Assembly (NCBI RefSeq): GCF_030817475.1
Contig: NZ_JAUSZJ010000002.1
Location: 5,160,626 to 5,224,625 of the forward strand
DNA length: 64,000 nucleotides
Direction of reading: 5' to 3'
Source of the DNA: Streptomyces sp. V2I9
GTDB taxonomy: Bacteria > Actinomycetota > Actinomycetes > Streptomycetales > Streptomycetaceae
This document shows, piece by piece, positions 16,270-25,581 of this stretch (position 1 is the first letter of the stretch; each line of letters opens with the position of its first letter). The notes beneath the pieces were generated by a model, which saw only the letters and a program-made list of their open reading frames with translations, searched no databases and was not told the origin of the DNA. The position numbers were made by a program, and so were the translations under genes.

Positions 16270-17877
16270 ATGACCACCAAGGCCACGGCCACCGACGACG
16301 GTTTCCATGTCTTCGACACCACACTGCGCGACGGTGCTCAGCGTGAGGGCATCAACCTGACGGTCGCCGACAAGCTGACCATCGCCCGTCATCTGGACGA
16401 CTTCGGTGTGGGGTACATCGAGGGCGGCTGGCCGGGGGCCAACCCGCGCGACACCGAGTTCTTCGCCCGCGCCCAGCAGGAGATCACGTTCGAGAACGCC
16501 CAGCTCGTGGCGTTCGGCGCGACCCGCAGGGCCGGCGGCAGCGCGGCCGACGACCCCCAGGTGCAGGCGCTCCTGACCTCCGGCGCCCCGGTGATCACCC
16601 TGGTGGCCAAGTCCCACGACCGTCATGTGGAGCTGGCTCTGCGCACCACGCTGGAGGAGAACCTGGAGATGGTCCGCGACACCGTCTCCCACCTGCGCGA
16701 GCAGGGTCGCCGGGTCTTCGTGGACTGCGAGCACTTCTTCGACGGACACCACGCCAACGCCGAGTACGCCGAGGCCGTGGTCCGCACCGCCCACGAGGCC
16801 GGCGCCGAGGTCGTCATCCTCTGCGACACCAACGGCGGCATGCTCCCCGCGCGCATCCAGGCCGTCGTCTCCACCGTCATCGCGGCCACCGGCGCCCGGC
16901 TCGGCATCCACGCCCAGGACGACACCGGGTGCGCCGTCGCCAACACCCTGGCCGCCGTGGACGCGGGCGCCACCCACGTGCAGTGCACCGCCAACGGGTA
17001 CGGAGAGCGGGTCGGCAACGCCAACCTCTTCCCCGTCGTCGCCGCCCTGGAACTGAAGTACGGCATGAAGGTGCTGCCCGAGGGCGCGCTGGCCGAGATG
17101 ACCCGCATCTCGCACGCCATCGCCGAGGTCGTCAACCTCACGCCCTCCACGCACCAGCCGTACGTGGGCGTCTCGGCCTTCGCGCACAAGGCCGGGCTGC
17201 ACGCCTCCGCGATCAAGATCGACCCCGACCTCTACCAGCACATCGACCCGGAGCTGGTCGGCAACACCATGCGGATGCTGGTCTCCGACATGGCGGGCCG
17301 CGCCTCCATCGAGCTGAAGGGCAAGGAGCTCGGCATCGACCTCGGCGACGACCGCGCCCTGGTCGGCCGGGTCGTGGAGCGGGTCAAGGAGCGCGAACTC
17401 CAGGGCTACACCTACGAGGCCGCGGACGCCTCCTTCGAACTGCTGCTGCGCGGCGAGGTCGAGGGCCGGGCCCGCCGCTACTTCCGTACCGAGTCCTGGC
17501 GGGCGATCGTCGAGGACCGCCCGGACGGCACCCACGCCAACGAGGCCACCGTGAAGCTCTGGGCCAAGGGCGAACGGATCGTCGCTACCGCCGAGGGCAA
17601 CGGCCCGGTCAACGCCCTGGACCGCGCCCTGCGGGTCGCCCTGGAGCGGATCTACCCGCAGCTCGCCAAGTTGGAGCTGATCGACTACAAGGTCCGCATC
17701 CTGGAAGGGCGTACCGGCACCGAGTCCACCACCCGCGTCCTCATCACCACGGGCGACGGAACCGGCGACTGGGCGACCGTGGGCGTCGCCGAGAACGTCA
17801 TCGCCGCCTCCTGGCAGGCGCTGGAGGACGCGTACACCTACGGACTGCTGCGCGCGGGCGTCGAGCCCACCGAGTAG
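16270..17877 (+). CDS. cimA: (R)-citramalate synthase
   Basis: Condenses pyruvate with acetyl-CoA to (R)-citramalate, giving 2-oxobutyrate for isoleucine without threonine deaminase. 535 residues; ATG 16270 has GACAGGAGT upstream. The N-terminal HMGL-like TIM barrel contains FDTTLRDGAQREGINLTVADK, the metal/acetyl site GIHAQDDTGCAVANTLAAV and CTANGYGERVGNANL, then the accessory domain (AFAHKAGLHASAIKIDPDLY) and a C-terminal LeuA-type regulatory domain (~residues 400-535, KVRILEGRTGTESTTRVL) that usually binds the feedback inhibitor. The length and the REGINLT segment distinguish it from LeuA. A hairpin terminator follows. Confidence 0.93.
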   Translation: MTTKATATDDGFHVFDTTLRDGAQREGINLTVADKLTIARHLDDFGVGYIEGGWPGANPRDTEFFARAQQEITFENAQLVAFGATRRAGGSAADDPQVQALLTSGAPVITLVAKSHDRHVELALRTTLEENLEMVRDTVSHLREQGRRVFVDCEHFFDGHHANAEYAEAVVRTAHEAGAEVVILCDTNGGMLPARIQAVVSTVIAATGARLGIHAQDDTGCAVANTLAAVDAGATHVQCTANGYGERVGNANLFPVVAALELKYGMKVLPEGALAEMTRISHAIAEVVNLTPSTHQPYVGVSAFAHKAGLHASAIKIDPDLYQHIDPELVGNTMRMLVSDMAGRASIELKGKELGIDLGDDRALVGRVVERVKERELQGYTYEAADASFELLLRGEVEGRARRYFRTESWRAIVEDRPDGTHANEATVKLWAKGERIVATAEGNGPVNALDRALRVALERIYPQLAKLELIDYKVRILEGRTGTESTTRVLITTGDGTGDWATVGVAENVIAASWQALEDAYTYGLLRAGVEPTE

Positions 17878-17898
17878 CCCCGCCGGGACCGACGTTCC

Positions 17899-17942
17899 GC
17901 GAGCCGCCGCCCCGCCTCGGGTGGCGGCTCGCGCGCGTTCAA
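17899..17942 (+). terminator. Hairpin terminator after cimA
   Basis: Perfect 10-bp stem GCGAGCCGCC / GGCGGCTCGC, 21 bp after the stop. From here to the GH3 gene (about 400 bp) no gene is seen; the stretch includes AT-richer sequence around 17985-18035 that may hold the GH3 promoter. Confidence 0.7.
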
Positions 17943-18338
17943 GAGGTGAACGCGCAACGCCCGTCGCCTGCACGGGAGATGAGGTGGAGTCAATCTCGGT
18001 GTGAAGTATTGACGGCACCGAATCGGCGCGGTTGACTCCAGCCGCAACGTCGGCACCGGTTCCGGAGCCGGTGCCGAAGGCCGTCCCCGGCCGCCGCGCG
18101 GTCCACGGGCGGCGTGCGCGCAGGGCTGCCGTCGGGGCCGCTCCGCCGGACCGCCGAGGGGCGGCGTCGCGTACGCGTCCGGCTACGGTGAGCGGTCGGA
18201 TGCCGCCGCGGCCGACCCCCGGACCCGCCCGCCCGAGGGCGGCGCGCGGCGGTGCCGTGACACGGTCCGCCCCGCTCCCTCACGTGATGCGCCACCACTC
18301 CAGCCCCGTCGCACCGTCCGACCCGCCGACCCCGAGAA

Positions 18339-18350
18339 GAGAGCGCTCTC
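18339..18350 (+). promoter_or_regulatory. LacI-family-type operator overlapping the GH3 translation start region
   Basis: GAGAGCGCTCTC is a perfect 12-bp palindrome ending 4 bp before ATG 18355. It has the same core and symmetry as the CebR operator of Streptomyces (TGGGAGCGCTCCCA), the cellobiose/cellotriose repressor. Repression of a secreted beta-glycosidase by a sugar-responsive LacI regulator is the natural reading. Confidence 0.65.
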
Positions 18351-18354
18351 AACG

Positions 18355-21300
18355 ATGCTCCGCACCCCGCACCTCCGCCCCCGCAAGGGCAGAAGCAGAC
18401 CCGCGACCGCCGCCATCGCCGCCGCTGCCGTCCTGGCCACCCTGCTCGCCGGATCGGCCACCGGACCCGCCGCGGCGGCCGCCGACGAACCCGCCCCCGT
18501 CCTGGTCGACCGCTTCGAGGGTGAGGTCCCGCTCGGCGCACAGCCGCCCGCCGACGCGATCTTCACCTGGGGCGGCGACGCGGACGACCACCCGAAGCTG
18601 AAGCTGACCGAACGCGCCGACGCCCCCGAGGGCGAGCGGGTCCTCGAAGGTTCCTACGACATCAGCGCGTACGGCGGGTTCAGCCACGAGTTCGCCGTGG
18701 ACACCCCGCCGCGGAACTGGACCGCCCACCAGGGCATCCGCTTCTGGTGGTACGGCCGGAACACCGCGCCCCTGCCGCCCGGTTCCGGCAAGCGGGTCAA
18801 CTTCGAGATCAAGGACGGCGGCGCGAACGGCGGCGCGTCCGAGCTGTGGACCACCTCGTTCACCGACGACTGGGAGGGGTGGCACCTCGTCGAGATCCCC
18901 TTCGCGGACTTCGTCTACCGGGCCGACTACCAGCCCGTCGGCGGCATCGACCAGGTCCTCGGCCTGAACGAGATGTGGGGCTACGCCGTCACCCTGCCCG
19001 GCGGCGCCCCCGGCGCGTTCGCCATGGACGCCGTCGAGCTCTACGGCAAGGCGGACCCGGCGCTCACCGCGAGCCTCGTCACCGACACGGCGGTTCGCAC
19101 GGTGAAGAACGGCGACAGCGCCGACCTCGCACTCTCCGTCGCCACCACCGGGTCCGCCCCCATCGAGGAGCCCGTCACCGTCACATACGCCACGAAGGGC
19201 GGCACGGCCGAGGCGGGCACGGACTACACCCCGGTCACCGGCAGCCACACCTTCCCCGCCGGCACCCCCTCCGGGACCAGCCACAAGGTCACCGTCCGCA
19301 CGGCGAGAGCGGCGAAGCCGTCCGAGGCGCGGACCATCCCGCTGGAGCTGACCGTCACCGGCGCGAAGGCCCCGAGGGAGAACCCGCAGGTCGTCATCGA
19401 CGCCCACGGACTCCCGTACCAGAACGCCGAACTGCCCGTGAAACGGCGCGTGGCGGATCTGCTGGGTCGGATGTCCCCGGCGGAGAAGGCCGGTCAGATG
19501 ACCCAGGCCGAGCGCAACGCGCTGCGCGCCCCCGGTGACATCGCCGCCTACGACCTCGGCTCGCTGCTCTCCGGCGGCGGCTCGGTCCCCACCCCGAACA
19601 CGGCCGCCGCCTGGGCCAGGATGGTCGATGCCTACCAGTTGCGCACCCGGGCCACCCGCTTCCAGATCCCGCTGATCTACGGCGTGGACGCGGTGCACGG
19701 CCACAACAACGTCGTCGGCGCGACGATCATGCCGCACAACATCGGCATCGGAGCGGGCCGCGACCCGAGGAGCGCCGAGAGGACCGGCGCGGTCACCGCC
19801 AAGGAGGTCCGCGCCACCGGCGTCCCGTGGGACTTCGCCCCCTGCGTCTGCGTCACCCGCGACGAACGCTGGGGCCGCTCCTACGAGGCGTTCGGCGAGG
19901 ACCCGGCGCTGGTCGAGGCCATGGAGACGGTCATCCAGGGCATGCAGGGCAGCCCCTCCGGCAAGGACCTGCACCGCAACGACAAGGTGCTCGGCAGCGC
20001 CAAGCACTTCGTCGGGGACGGCGGCACCGCATACGGCTCCTCCACCACCGGCTCGTACACCATCGACCAGGGCGTCACCAAGGTGACCCGGAAGGAGCTG
20101 GAGGCCGTCCACCTCTCCCCGTTCGCGGAGTCGGTGAAGCGGGGTGTCGGCACGGTCATGCCGTCGTACTCCTCGCTCGACGTCATCGGTGACGACCAGG
20201 GCCCGGTGAAGATGCACGGCCACGGCGAGATGATCAACGGTGTCCTCAAGGACCGGATGGGCTTCGAAGGCTTCGTCATCAGCGACTGGCAGGCCATCGA
20301 CCAGATCCCCGGCGACTACGCGAGCGACGTGCGCACGTCGGTCAACGCCGGACTCGACATGATCATGGTCCCGACCGCGTACCAGGACTTCACGAAGACG
20401 CTCAAGGACGAGGTCGCGGCCGGCCGGATCAGCCGGGCCAGGATCGATGACGCGGTCGCCCGCATCCTCACCCAGAAGTTCCGCCTCGGCCTCTTCGAGA
20501 AGCCGTACGCGGACACCACCCACCTCGGCGAGGTCGGCTCGGCCGCACACCGGGCGGTGGCCCGCGAAGCGGTCGCCAAGTCGCAGGTGCTGCTGAAGAA
20601 CGGCGACCGGAACGGGGAGCCGGTACTGCCGCTGACGCCGGACCGGAAGGTGTATGTCGCCGGGTCCAACGCCGACGACATCGGCAACCAGGCGGGCGGC
20701 TGGACCATCAGCTGGCAGGGTTCCTCCGGGAAGACCACCACCGGCACCACGATCCTGGAGGGCATGAGGAAGGCGGCAGAGAGCCCCGAGGCCGTCACCT
20801 ACTCCAAGGACGCCTCCGCCGCCACGGACGGCCACGACGTCGGCGTGGTCGTCGTGGGCGAGACCCCGTACGCCGAGGGCATCGGGGACGTCGGCAACGG
20901 CCACGACCTGGAGCTGACGGCCGCCGACAAGAAGGCGATCGACACGGTCTGCGCGGCCATGACGTGCGCCGTCCTCGTCGTCTCCGGCCGCCCGCAGCTC
21001 ATCGGCGACCGGCTCGGGGAGATGGACGCGCTCGTGGCGTCCTGGCTGCCCGGCTCCGAGGGCGACGGCGTGGCCGACGTGCTCTACGGAAAGCGGCCCT
21101 TCACCGGTCAGTCCCCGGTGACCTGGCCGAGGACGGAGGCCCAGCTCCCGATCAACGTCGGGGACAAGGTCTACGACCCGCAGTTCCCCTACGGCTGGGG
21201 CCTGACCACCCTGAGGAAGCCTCCGGCCGGCGGTGAGCTCACGCTCGCCTCCCTCGCCGTGGCTGCCGGGGTCGCGGAGATGGCCGGGCTGGGGAAGACC

Positions 21301-21471
21301 CCGGCGGGGAAGGCGATCGTGGACCGGGCCAGGCTGCTGGTCCAGCAGAAGATCGGCGGCACCTTCACGCAGGCGGTCTCCCAGCCGTTCGCGGAGGCGG
21401 ACCACCTGCTGCTCACCGGTGACCTGACCGGAGCGGTGGCCAAGCTGCGGACGGCGTACCGCGCCGCGTAG
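18355..21471 (+). CDS. Secreted multidomain GH3 beta-glucosidase/exoglucanase
   Basis: 1038 residues. Sec signal peptide (~1-42), an N-terminal beta-sandwich carbohydrate-binding-like domain (~45-230), a Calx-beta-like domain (~240-345; GGTAEAGTDYTPVTGSHTF), then a GH3 barrel from ~360 (VADLLGRMSPAEKAGQMTQ, GVDAVHGHNNV, RDERWGRSYEAFGEDP, SAKHFVGDG). The nucleophile is D644 in GFVISDWQAID. The GH3 C-terminal domain follows (LLKNGDRNGEPVLPLTPDRK) with PYGWGLTT and a ~70-residue helical extension. Domain order resembles ExoP-type exo-1,3/1,4-beta-glucanases. It releases glucose from beta-glucan ends outside the cell. Monocistronic, with a LacI-type operator at the start. Confidence 0.9.
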   Translation: MLRTPHLRPRKGRSRPATAAIAAAAVLATLLAGSATGPAAAAADEPAPVLVDRFEGEVPLGAQPPADAIFTWGGDADDHPKLKLTERADAPEGERVLEGSYDISAYGGFSHEFAVDTPPRNWTAHQGIRFWWYGRNTAPLPPGSGKRVNFEIKDGGANGGASELWTTSFTDDWEGWHLVEIPFADFVYRADYQPVGGIDQVLGLNEMWGYAVTLPGGAPGAFAMDAVELYGKADPALTASLVTDTAVRTVKNGDSADLALSVATTGSAPIEEPVTVTYATKGGTAEAGTDYTPVTGSHTFPAGTPSGTSHKVTVRTARAAKPSEARTIPLELTVTGAKAPRENPQVVIDAHGLPYQNAELPVKRRVADLLGRMSPAEKAGQMTQAERNALRAPGDIAAYDLGSLLSGGGSVPTPNTAAAWARMVDAYQLRTRATRFQIPLIYGVDAVHGHNNVVGATIMPHNIGIGAGRDPRSAERTGAVTAKEVRATGVPWDFAPCVCVTRDERWGRSYEAFGEDPALVEAMETVIQGMQGSPSGKDLHRNDKVLGSAKHFVGDGGTAYGSSTTGSYTIDQGVTKVTRKELEAVHLSPFAESVKRGVGTVMPSYSSLDVIGDDQGPVKMHGHGEMINGVLKDRMGFEGFVISDWQAIDQIPGDYASDVRTSVNAGLDMIMVPTAYQDFTKTLKDEVAAGRISRARIDDAVARILTQKFRLGLFEKPYADTTHLGEVGSAAHRAVAREAVAKSQVLLKNGDRNGEPVLPLTPDRKVYVAGSNADDIGNQAGGWTISWQGSSGKTTTGTTILEGMRKAAESPEAVTYSKDASAATDGHDVGVVVVGETPYAEGIGDVGNGHDLELTAADKKAIDTVCAAMTCAVLVVSGRPQLIGDRLGEMDALVASWLPGSEGDGVADVLYGKRPFTGQSPVTWPRTEAQLPINVGDKVYDPQFPYGWGLTTLRKPPAGGELTLASLAVAAGVAEMAGLGKTPAGKAIVDRARLLVQQKIGGTFTQAVSQPFAEADHLLLTGDLTGAVAKLRTAYRAA

Positions 21472-21536
21472 CCGCTGGTCCAGGCGCTCTCCGGGCGGGC
21501 GACGGCGTTCGTCGCCCGCCTGGAGTAGCGTGAAGT

Positions 21537-22985
21537 ATGAGGAAAAGGCTCTTTCCCGCGCTGCTGGCGGGCCTGCTGCTCATCATCGCAGCGGCGGCTC
21601 TCGCCCTGACCTCCCCGGCGTCGGCCTCGGCGACCTCCCCGGCGTCGGCCTCGGCGACCTCCCCGGTGTCGGTCTCGGCCGCCCCCGCACCCGCCGGGAC
21701 CGTCCAGGACGCCGCCCGCGCCCTGCGCGACGATCCGGTGTACGTGGACCCCGCGGCCCGCGACCAGCTCTCCACCGCCGACGAGAAGGCCCTGGAGAAG
21801 AAGATCACGGACGCCGGTAAACCGGTGTTCGTCGCCGTCCTCCCCGACACCCCCGCCTTCCCCGAGGACACCCTGCTGCGGACCCTGCGCAACGACACCG
21901 GGATCACCGGCGTCTACGCGGTCCGCCTGGGCGACGGCTTCGACGCGGGCGCGGACCCGCAGGTCATGCCCGTCCGGGCCGTCGACAACCTCACCGCCGC
22001 CGTGAAGGACCCGGCCACCGCCCGGAACACCGACGCCCAGCTGAACGCCTTCGTCGACCGCGCCGTCGAGCAGGCCCGCGGCTCCGCCCCCGCCTCCTGG
22101 TCGGGCGGCTCCGGCGCGGGCGACGGGTCCGGCGCACCGGTCGGCGGCCTCATCACCCTCGGCGCCCTCGTCGCGGCGGGCGGCGCCGGCGCGTACGCGA
22201 TCTCCCGCCGGAACAAGCGCCGCAAGGAGGAAGAGGAGCGCGCCGCCCTCGACAAGCTCCGGGTCGTCGTGGACGAGGACATCACCGCGTACGGCGAGAC
22301 GCTGGAACGCCTCGACTTCCACCCCGCCGAGAAGGGCGCGGACGACGCCATGCGCGCCGACTACGAACGGGCCCTGGACTCCTACGAGAGCGCCAGGACG
22401 AAGATGGACCGGGCCGCGCACCCCTCGGACGTGCGGGGCGTCACCCAGTCCCTGGAGGACGGCCGCTACTCCCTCGCGGTCCTGGAGGCCCGCCGTACCG
22501 GCGGCGAGATCCCGGCCCGCCGCCCGCCCTGCTTCTTCGACCCCCGGCACGGCCCCTCGGTCGCGGACGTCCGCTGGACCCCGCCGGGCGGCGCGCCCCG
22601 CGAGGTGCCGGTCTGTACCGCGGACGAAGCCCGCCTGGCCCGCGGCGAGGACCCCATGAGCCGCACGGTCGACGTGGGCGACGGCCGCCGCCGCCCCTAC
22701 TGGGAGGCGGGCCCGGCGTACGGCCCCTGGGCCGGCGGCTACTTCGGCGGCGGCCTGCTCCCCGGCCTCCTGGTCGGCACCATGCTCGGCTCGATGCTCG
22801 CCACCCCGGCGTACGCCTCCGAGTACGGCGGCGGCGACTTCGGCGGAGGCGACGGCGCGGGCGGCGACTGGAGCGGCGGCGACTTCTCCGGCTCCGACTT
22901 CGACTCCTCCGGCTTCGGCGGAGGCGGCTTCGGCGACGGCGGAGGGTTCGGGGGCGGCGGCGGCTTCGACGGCGGGGGATTCTGA
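21537..22985 (+). CDS. Secreted membrane-anchored protein with Gly-rich C-terminus, function unknown
   Basis: 482 residues. Signal peptide (1-~30), then a 24-bp DNA repeat giving TSPASASA three times (third copy diverged). A soluble extracellular domain (~55-185) resembles a TPM-like fold only weakly (KPVFVAVLPDTPAF, ITGVYAVRLGDGF). One membrane helix near 200-220 (GGLITLGALVAAGGAGAYAI) is followed by RRNKRRKEEEE, placing the next ~180 residues in the cytosol. The tail from ~400 is Gly/Phe/Asp-rich low complexity (repeated GGGDFGG). Such architecture is common in actinobacterial envelope proteins; I cannot assign a function. It starts 66 bp after the GH3 gene and may be co-transcribed. Confidence 0.75.
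   Translation: MRKRLFPALLAGLLLIIAAAALALTSPASASATSPASASATSPVSVSAAPAPAGTVQDAARALRDDPVYVDPAARDQLSTADEKALEKKITDAGKPVFVAVLPDTPAFPEDTLLRTLRNDTGITGVYAVRLGDGFDAGADPQVMPVRAVDNLTAAVKDPATARNTDAQLNAFVDRAVEQARGSAPASWSGGSGAGDGSGAPVGGLITLGALVAAGGAGAYAISRRNKRRKEEEERAALDKLRVVVDEDITAYGETLERLDFHPAEKGADDAMRADYERALDSYESARTKMDRAAHPSDVRGVTQSLEDGRYSLAVLEARRTGGEIPARRPPCFFDPRHGPSVADVRWTPPGGAPREVPVCTADEARLARGEDPMSRTVDVGDGRRRPYWEAGPAYGPWAGGYFGGGLLPGLLVGTMLGSMLATPAYASEYGGGDFGGGDGAGGDWSGGDFSGSDFDSSGFGGGGFGDGGGFGGGGGFDGGGF
21609..21680 (+). repeat. 24-bp in-gene tandem repeat (TSPASASA), three copies
   Basis: Two identical 24-mers beginning acctccccggcg and a third with C-to-T changes, located just after the signal peptide coding region of the unknown membrane protein. 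Copy number may vary between strains. Confidence 0.8.
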
Positions 22986-23157
22986 GCACCCCGGTGCCCG
23001 GGTCCGCCCACAGCGTCCGGTCGAGCGGTTTCGGCCCGGACGTCCGGCAGCACCGGCAGCCGCCCCCGCCGTGATCAGCGGAAGCCGCTCCGCCGTGCGC
23101 GCCCGGAGCCGCCCCGCCGTGCGCGCCCGACCGGGCCCGCACGGCGGGGCGGCCCGC

Positions 23158-25461
23158 TCAGCCGGTGGTGACCCGCAGCGTGCCCGACGCGGTGGTGTCC
23201 GCGCCCGAGCCGTCCGCCGGTGCGGCGGTCAGCCGCCAGGTGTACCCGCCCGCCGGGGCCGGATCGCCCGAGGCGTTCGTGCCGTCCCACGCGACCCGTA
23301 CCGTGCCGCGCGTGTCCTCGCCCGTCCAGGTGCGGACGGTCTCCCCGGTCGAGCGGCGCACCAGCGTCACCTTCCAGGAGGCGGCCGGCTTGGACAGCCA
23401 CCACGCGGCGTCCCATGTGCCCGTGGAGGTGGCGGGGACGGCGGAGTGGGTGACGCCCAGCGGGGAGACGGCCTGCTGCGGGGCGGTGGCGTGGACCGTG
23501 TCGTCGGCCCCGACCCACGCGAGCTTGCCCGCGTCCGCGTCCAGGGTCCAGGTGGTGCCGCGCCCGTCGCCCTGTGCGGGCGTCTTCAGACCCGTCACGG
23601 TGCCCAGGTCGCCGGTCGAGCCGTCGGGCCGGAGCGCGGTCAGACGCAGCTCGCCGGACGCCTCGCGCGCGGCGAGGAACCGGTCGCCCAGCAGGACGCC
23701 CGAGACCGGGGCGGGGTAGTCGCGGTGGGTCGCCGTGTCGTACACGCCCGCCGCGTCCACGGAGGGGCAGCTCCAGTACAGCAGGGTGCCGCTGCGCTGG
23801 AGTTCACGCGGAACGCAGTCGGTGCCGATGTCGTGGGTCCCGGTCACCGTGCCGGTGCGCGGGTTGACCACGTTGACCACACCCGGCTTGCTCGGGGCCG
23901 ACTTGATCAGCCGGTCGCCGTCCAGCACCGCGCCCTGCGCCGGCTGGTCGCGGACGACGACGTCGCGGGCGGTGTCCACGACGTACTGCCGGCCGCCCGC
24001 CTCGTACAGCACGAACTCCGGCGCGGCGCCGAGGATACGGCCTCCCGTGCCCGGCAGGACCAGGGCCTCGGACGGCCGGTCCGGGTCGTCACCGGTGACC
24101 AGGGCGTCCTTGCCGGTGGCGGGGTCGGTGACCAGCCGGGCCAGCCCCTCGTCCGTACCGTCGGCGAACCGGCCCGCCGCGAGACCGGGGAAGTCGGCGA
24201 GCCGCGTGCCCTCCGCCGGGTCTAGGCCGGTCCCGACGCCCGTGCCGTGCAACGTGTCCTTGCCGACCAGGGAGTTGACGTACCGCAGCCGCCCCCGGTC
24301 CAGGCTCAGCGCGCCGATCGCGCCGTCCGCCGTCTTGACCTTCGGGACCTCGCGCATCACCAGGTCGAAGACGGTTCCGCTGCCGTCCTGGTGGAACGAG
24401 TGGATGGCCCGCTTGCCCTCGGCGTCCTTGCCCAGCGCCAGGACGCCCCCGTAGCCCTCGGCCCGGAGCTGGGCGAACTCCACCGTGGGCAGGAGCGTGC
24501 GCTCGGTGTCCGCCCCGGTGATGGGCGTGAGGCGCAGCGGGCCGCCCAGCCCCTCGTGCCAGACGATGTTGTCCTCCACCACGAACGTGGTGACCTCGCT
24601 GTCCGGGGACTGGGTGGCCAGCGGGACGACCTGCGGCGTGCCCGTGCCGCTGCGCGGCAGGACCCGGACCCCCTGACCGCCGCTGCCGTTGCGCGAGAAC
24701 CAGCTGACGGTCATCTGGGTGATGCGGAAGCTGCTCGCGTCGCCGGTCACGGGCAGCGGCTTCACCCGGCCGTCGTACGCGGTCAGGATGCCGTAGCCCG
24801 GCGAGCCGTCCGCGAGGCGGTAGCCGATGAGGACCTCGCTGCCCTGCGCGCCGAGCACCACGGGCCGGGCGTCGGTGGTGGCCCCGGCGGGCAGCCGCAC
24901 GACGGGGTCCGCCGACACGTCCCCGCCCCGGGGCACCCGCATCTCGTACGTCCCGTCGCCCTTGTCGACGGTGGCGATCGTCCAGCCGCCCGCGAAGCGG
25001 AGGTTGAGGTACTGGGCGGGCACCGTGGAAGTGCTGGTGAAGGCCGGGTCCTCGATGCCGATCCGGACGATGTCGGTCCCGCCGTCCGCCCGCGGCCGGG
25101 TGTAGATCGCCCGGTTGTGCTCGTCGTGGCCCCCCACGAGCTGCTCCTCCGGCACGTCCGCCAGCTCGGGGACGACCTTGGTCCGGCTGTTGTACGAGTT
25201 CGTCCAGAGGTAGTCGCCGCCGCCCTCGCGGTGCAGCGCCCCGTACCTGCCGGTGGCCAGGATCTTCTCGGGCCCCTCGCCGAAGGCGTCGGGCGCGGGG
25301 ATCAGCACCTCCGCCGCCTCCGCCTTCCCGGCGGCGTGCGCGGTGGTGGGCAGCGCCGTGGCGAGTCCCGCCGCGAGCACCACCGCGACCGCCGCCGCTC
25401 CCGTGGCCCGTCCGCTGCGCCGGTGGTGGACGCGGCTGTTCGTGTACAGGTGTCGGGACAC
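23158..25461 (-). CDS. Secreted beta-propeller-like protein with FlgD-like Ig domain
   Basis: 767 residues. The GTG at 25461 is preferred because ACAAGGGGGG lies 4-5 bp upstream; an upstream GTG at 25494 lacks a site. Signal peptide ends near THAAG. The main body (~60-650) is a series of beta-rich blades with recurring LATGRYGAL/VLPGTGGRILGAAPEF-type strands, as in secreted propellers of Streptomyces. The last ~100 residues match a FlgD Ig-like module (WKVTLVRRSTGETVRTWTGE, RVAWDGTNASGDPAPAGGYTWRL). No catalytic motif is recognised; likely an extracellular binding or scaffold protein. Gene is convergent with the unknown membrane protein. Confidence 0.75.
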   Translation of the reverse strand: MSRHLYTNSRVHHRRSGRATGAAAVAVVLAAGLATALPTTAHAAGKAEAAEVLIPAPDAFGEGPEKILATGRYGALHREGGGDYLWTNSYNSRTKVVPELADVPEEQLVGGHDEHNRAIYTRPRADGGTDIVRIGIEDPAFTSTSTVPAQYLNLRFAGGWTIATVDKGDGTYEMRVPRGGDVSADPVVRLPAGATTDARPVVLGAQGSEVLIGYRLADGSPGYGILTAYDGRVKPLPVTGDASSFRITQMTVSWFSRNGSGGQGVRVLPRSGTGTPQVVPLATQSPDSEVTTFVVEDNIVWHEGLGGPLRLTPITGADTERTLLPTVEFAQLRAEGYGGVLALGKDAEGKRAIHSFHQDGSGTVFDLVMREVPKVKTADGAIGALSLDRGRLRYVNSLVGKDTLHGTGVGTGLDPAEGTRLADFPGLAAGRFADGTDEGLARLVTDPATGKDALVTGDDPDRPSEALVLPGTGGRILGAAPEFVLYEAGGRQYVVDTARDVVVRDQPAQGAVLDGDRLIKSAPSKPGVVNVVNPRTGTVTGTHDIGTDCVPRELQRSGTLLYWSCPSVDAAGVYDTATHRDYPAPVSGVLLGDRFLAAREASGELRLTALRPDGSTGDLGTVTGLKTPAQGDGRGTTWTLDADAGKLAWVGADDTVHATAPQQAVSPLGVTHSAVPATSTGTWDAAWWLSKPAASWKVTLVRRSTGETVRTWTGEDTRGTVRVAWDGTNASGDPAPAGGYTWRLTAAPADGSGADTTASGTLRVTTG

Positions 25462-25581
25462 CTGACCCCCCTTGTCAGTTGACCGATGTCGCACATCTGC
25501 GATGCGAACGTGATCAACCTTATTCGTATGTGAGGGAGTTGTGGCCGGAAAATGCGCAAGCGGTGAGGTGGGGCGGGATGG

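Noticed and set aside
18349..21405. 1018-codon open frame on the minus strand
   Set aside because: Antisense shadow of the GH3 glycosidase; no domain or start signal.
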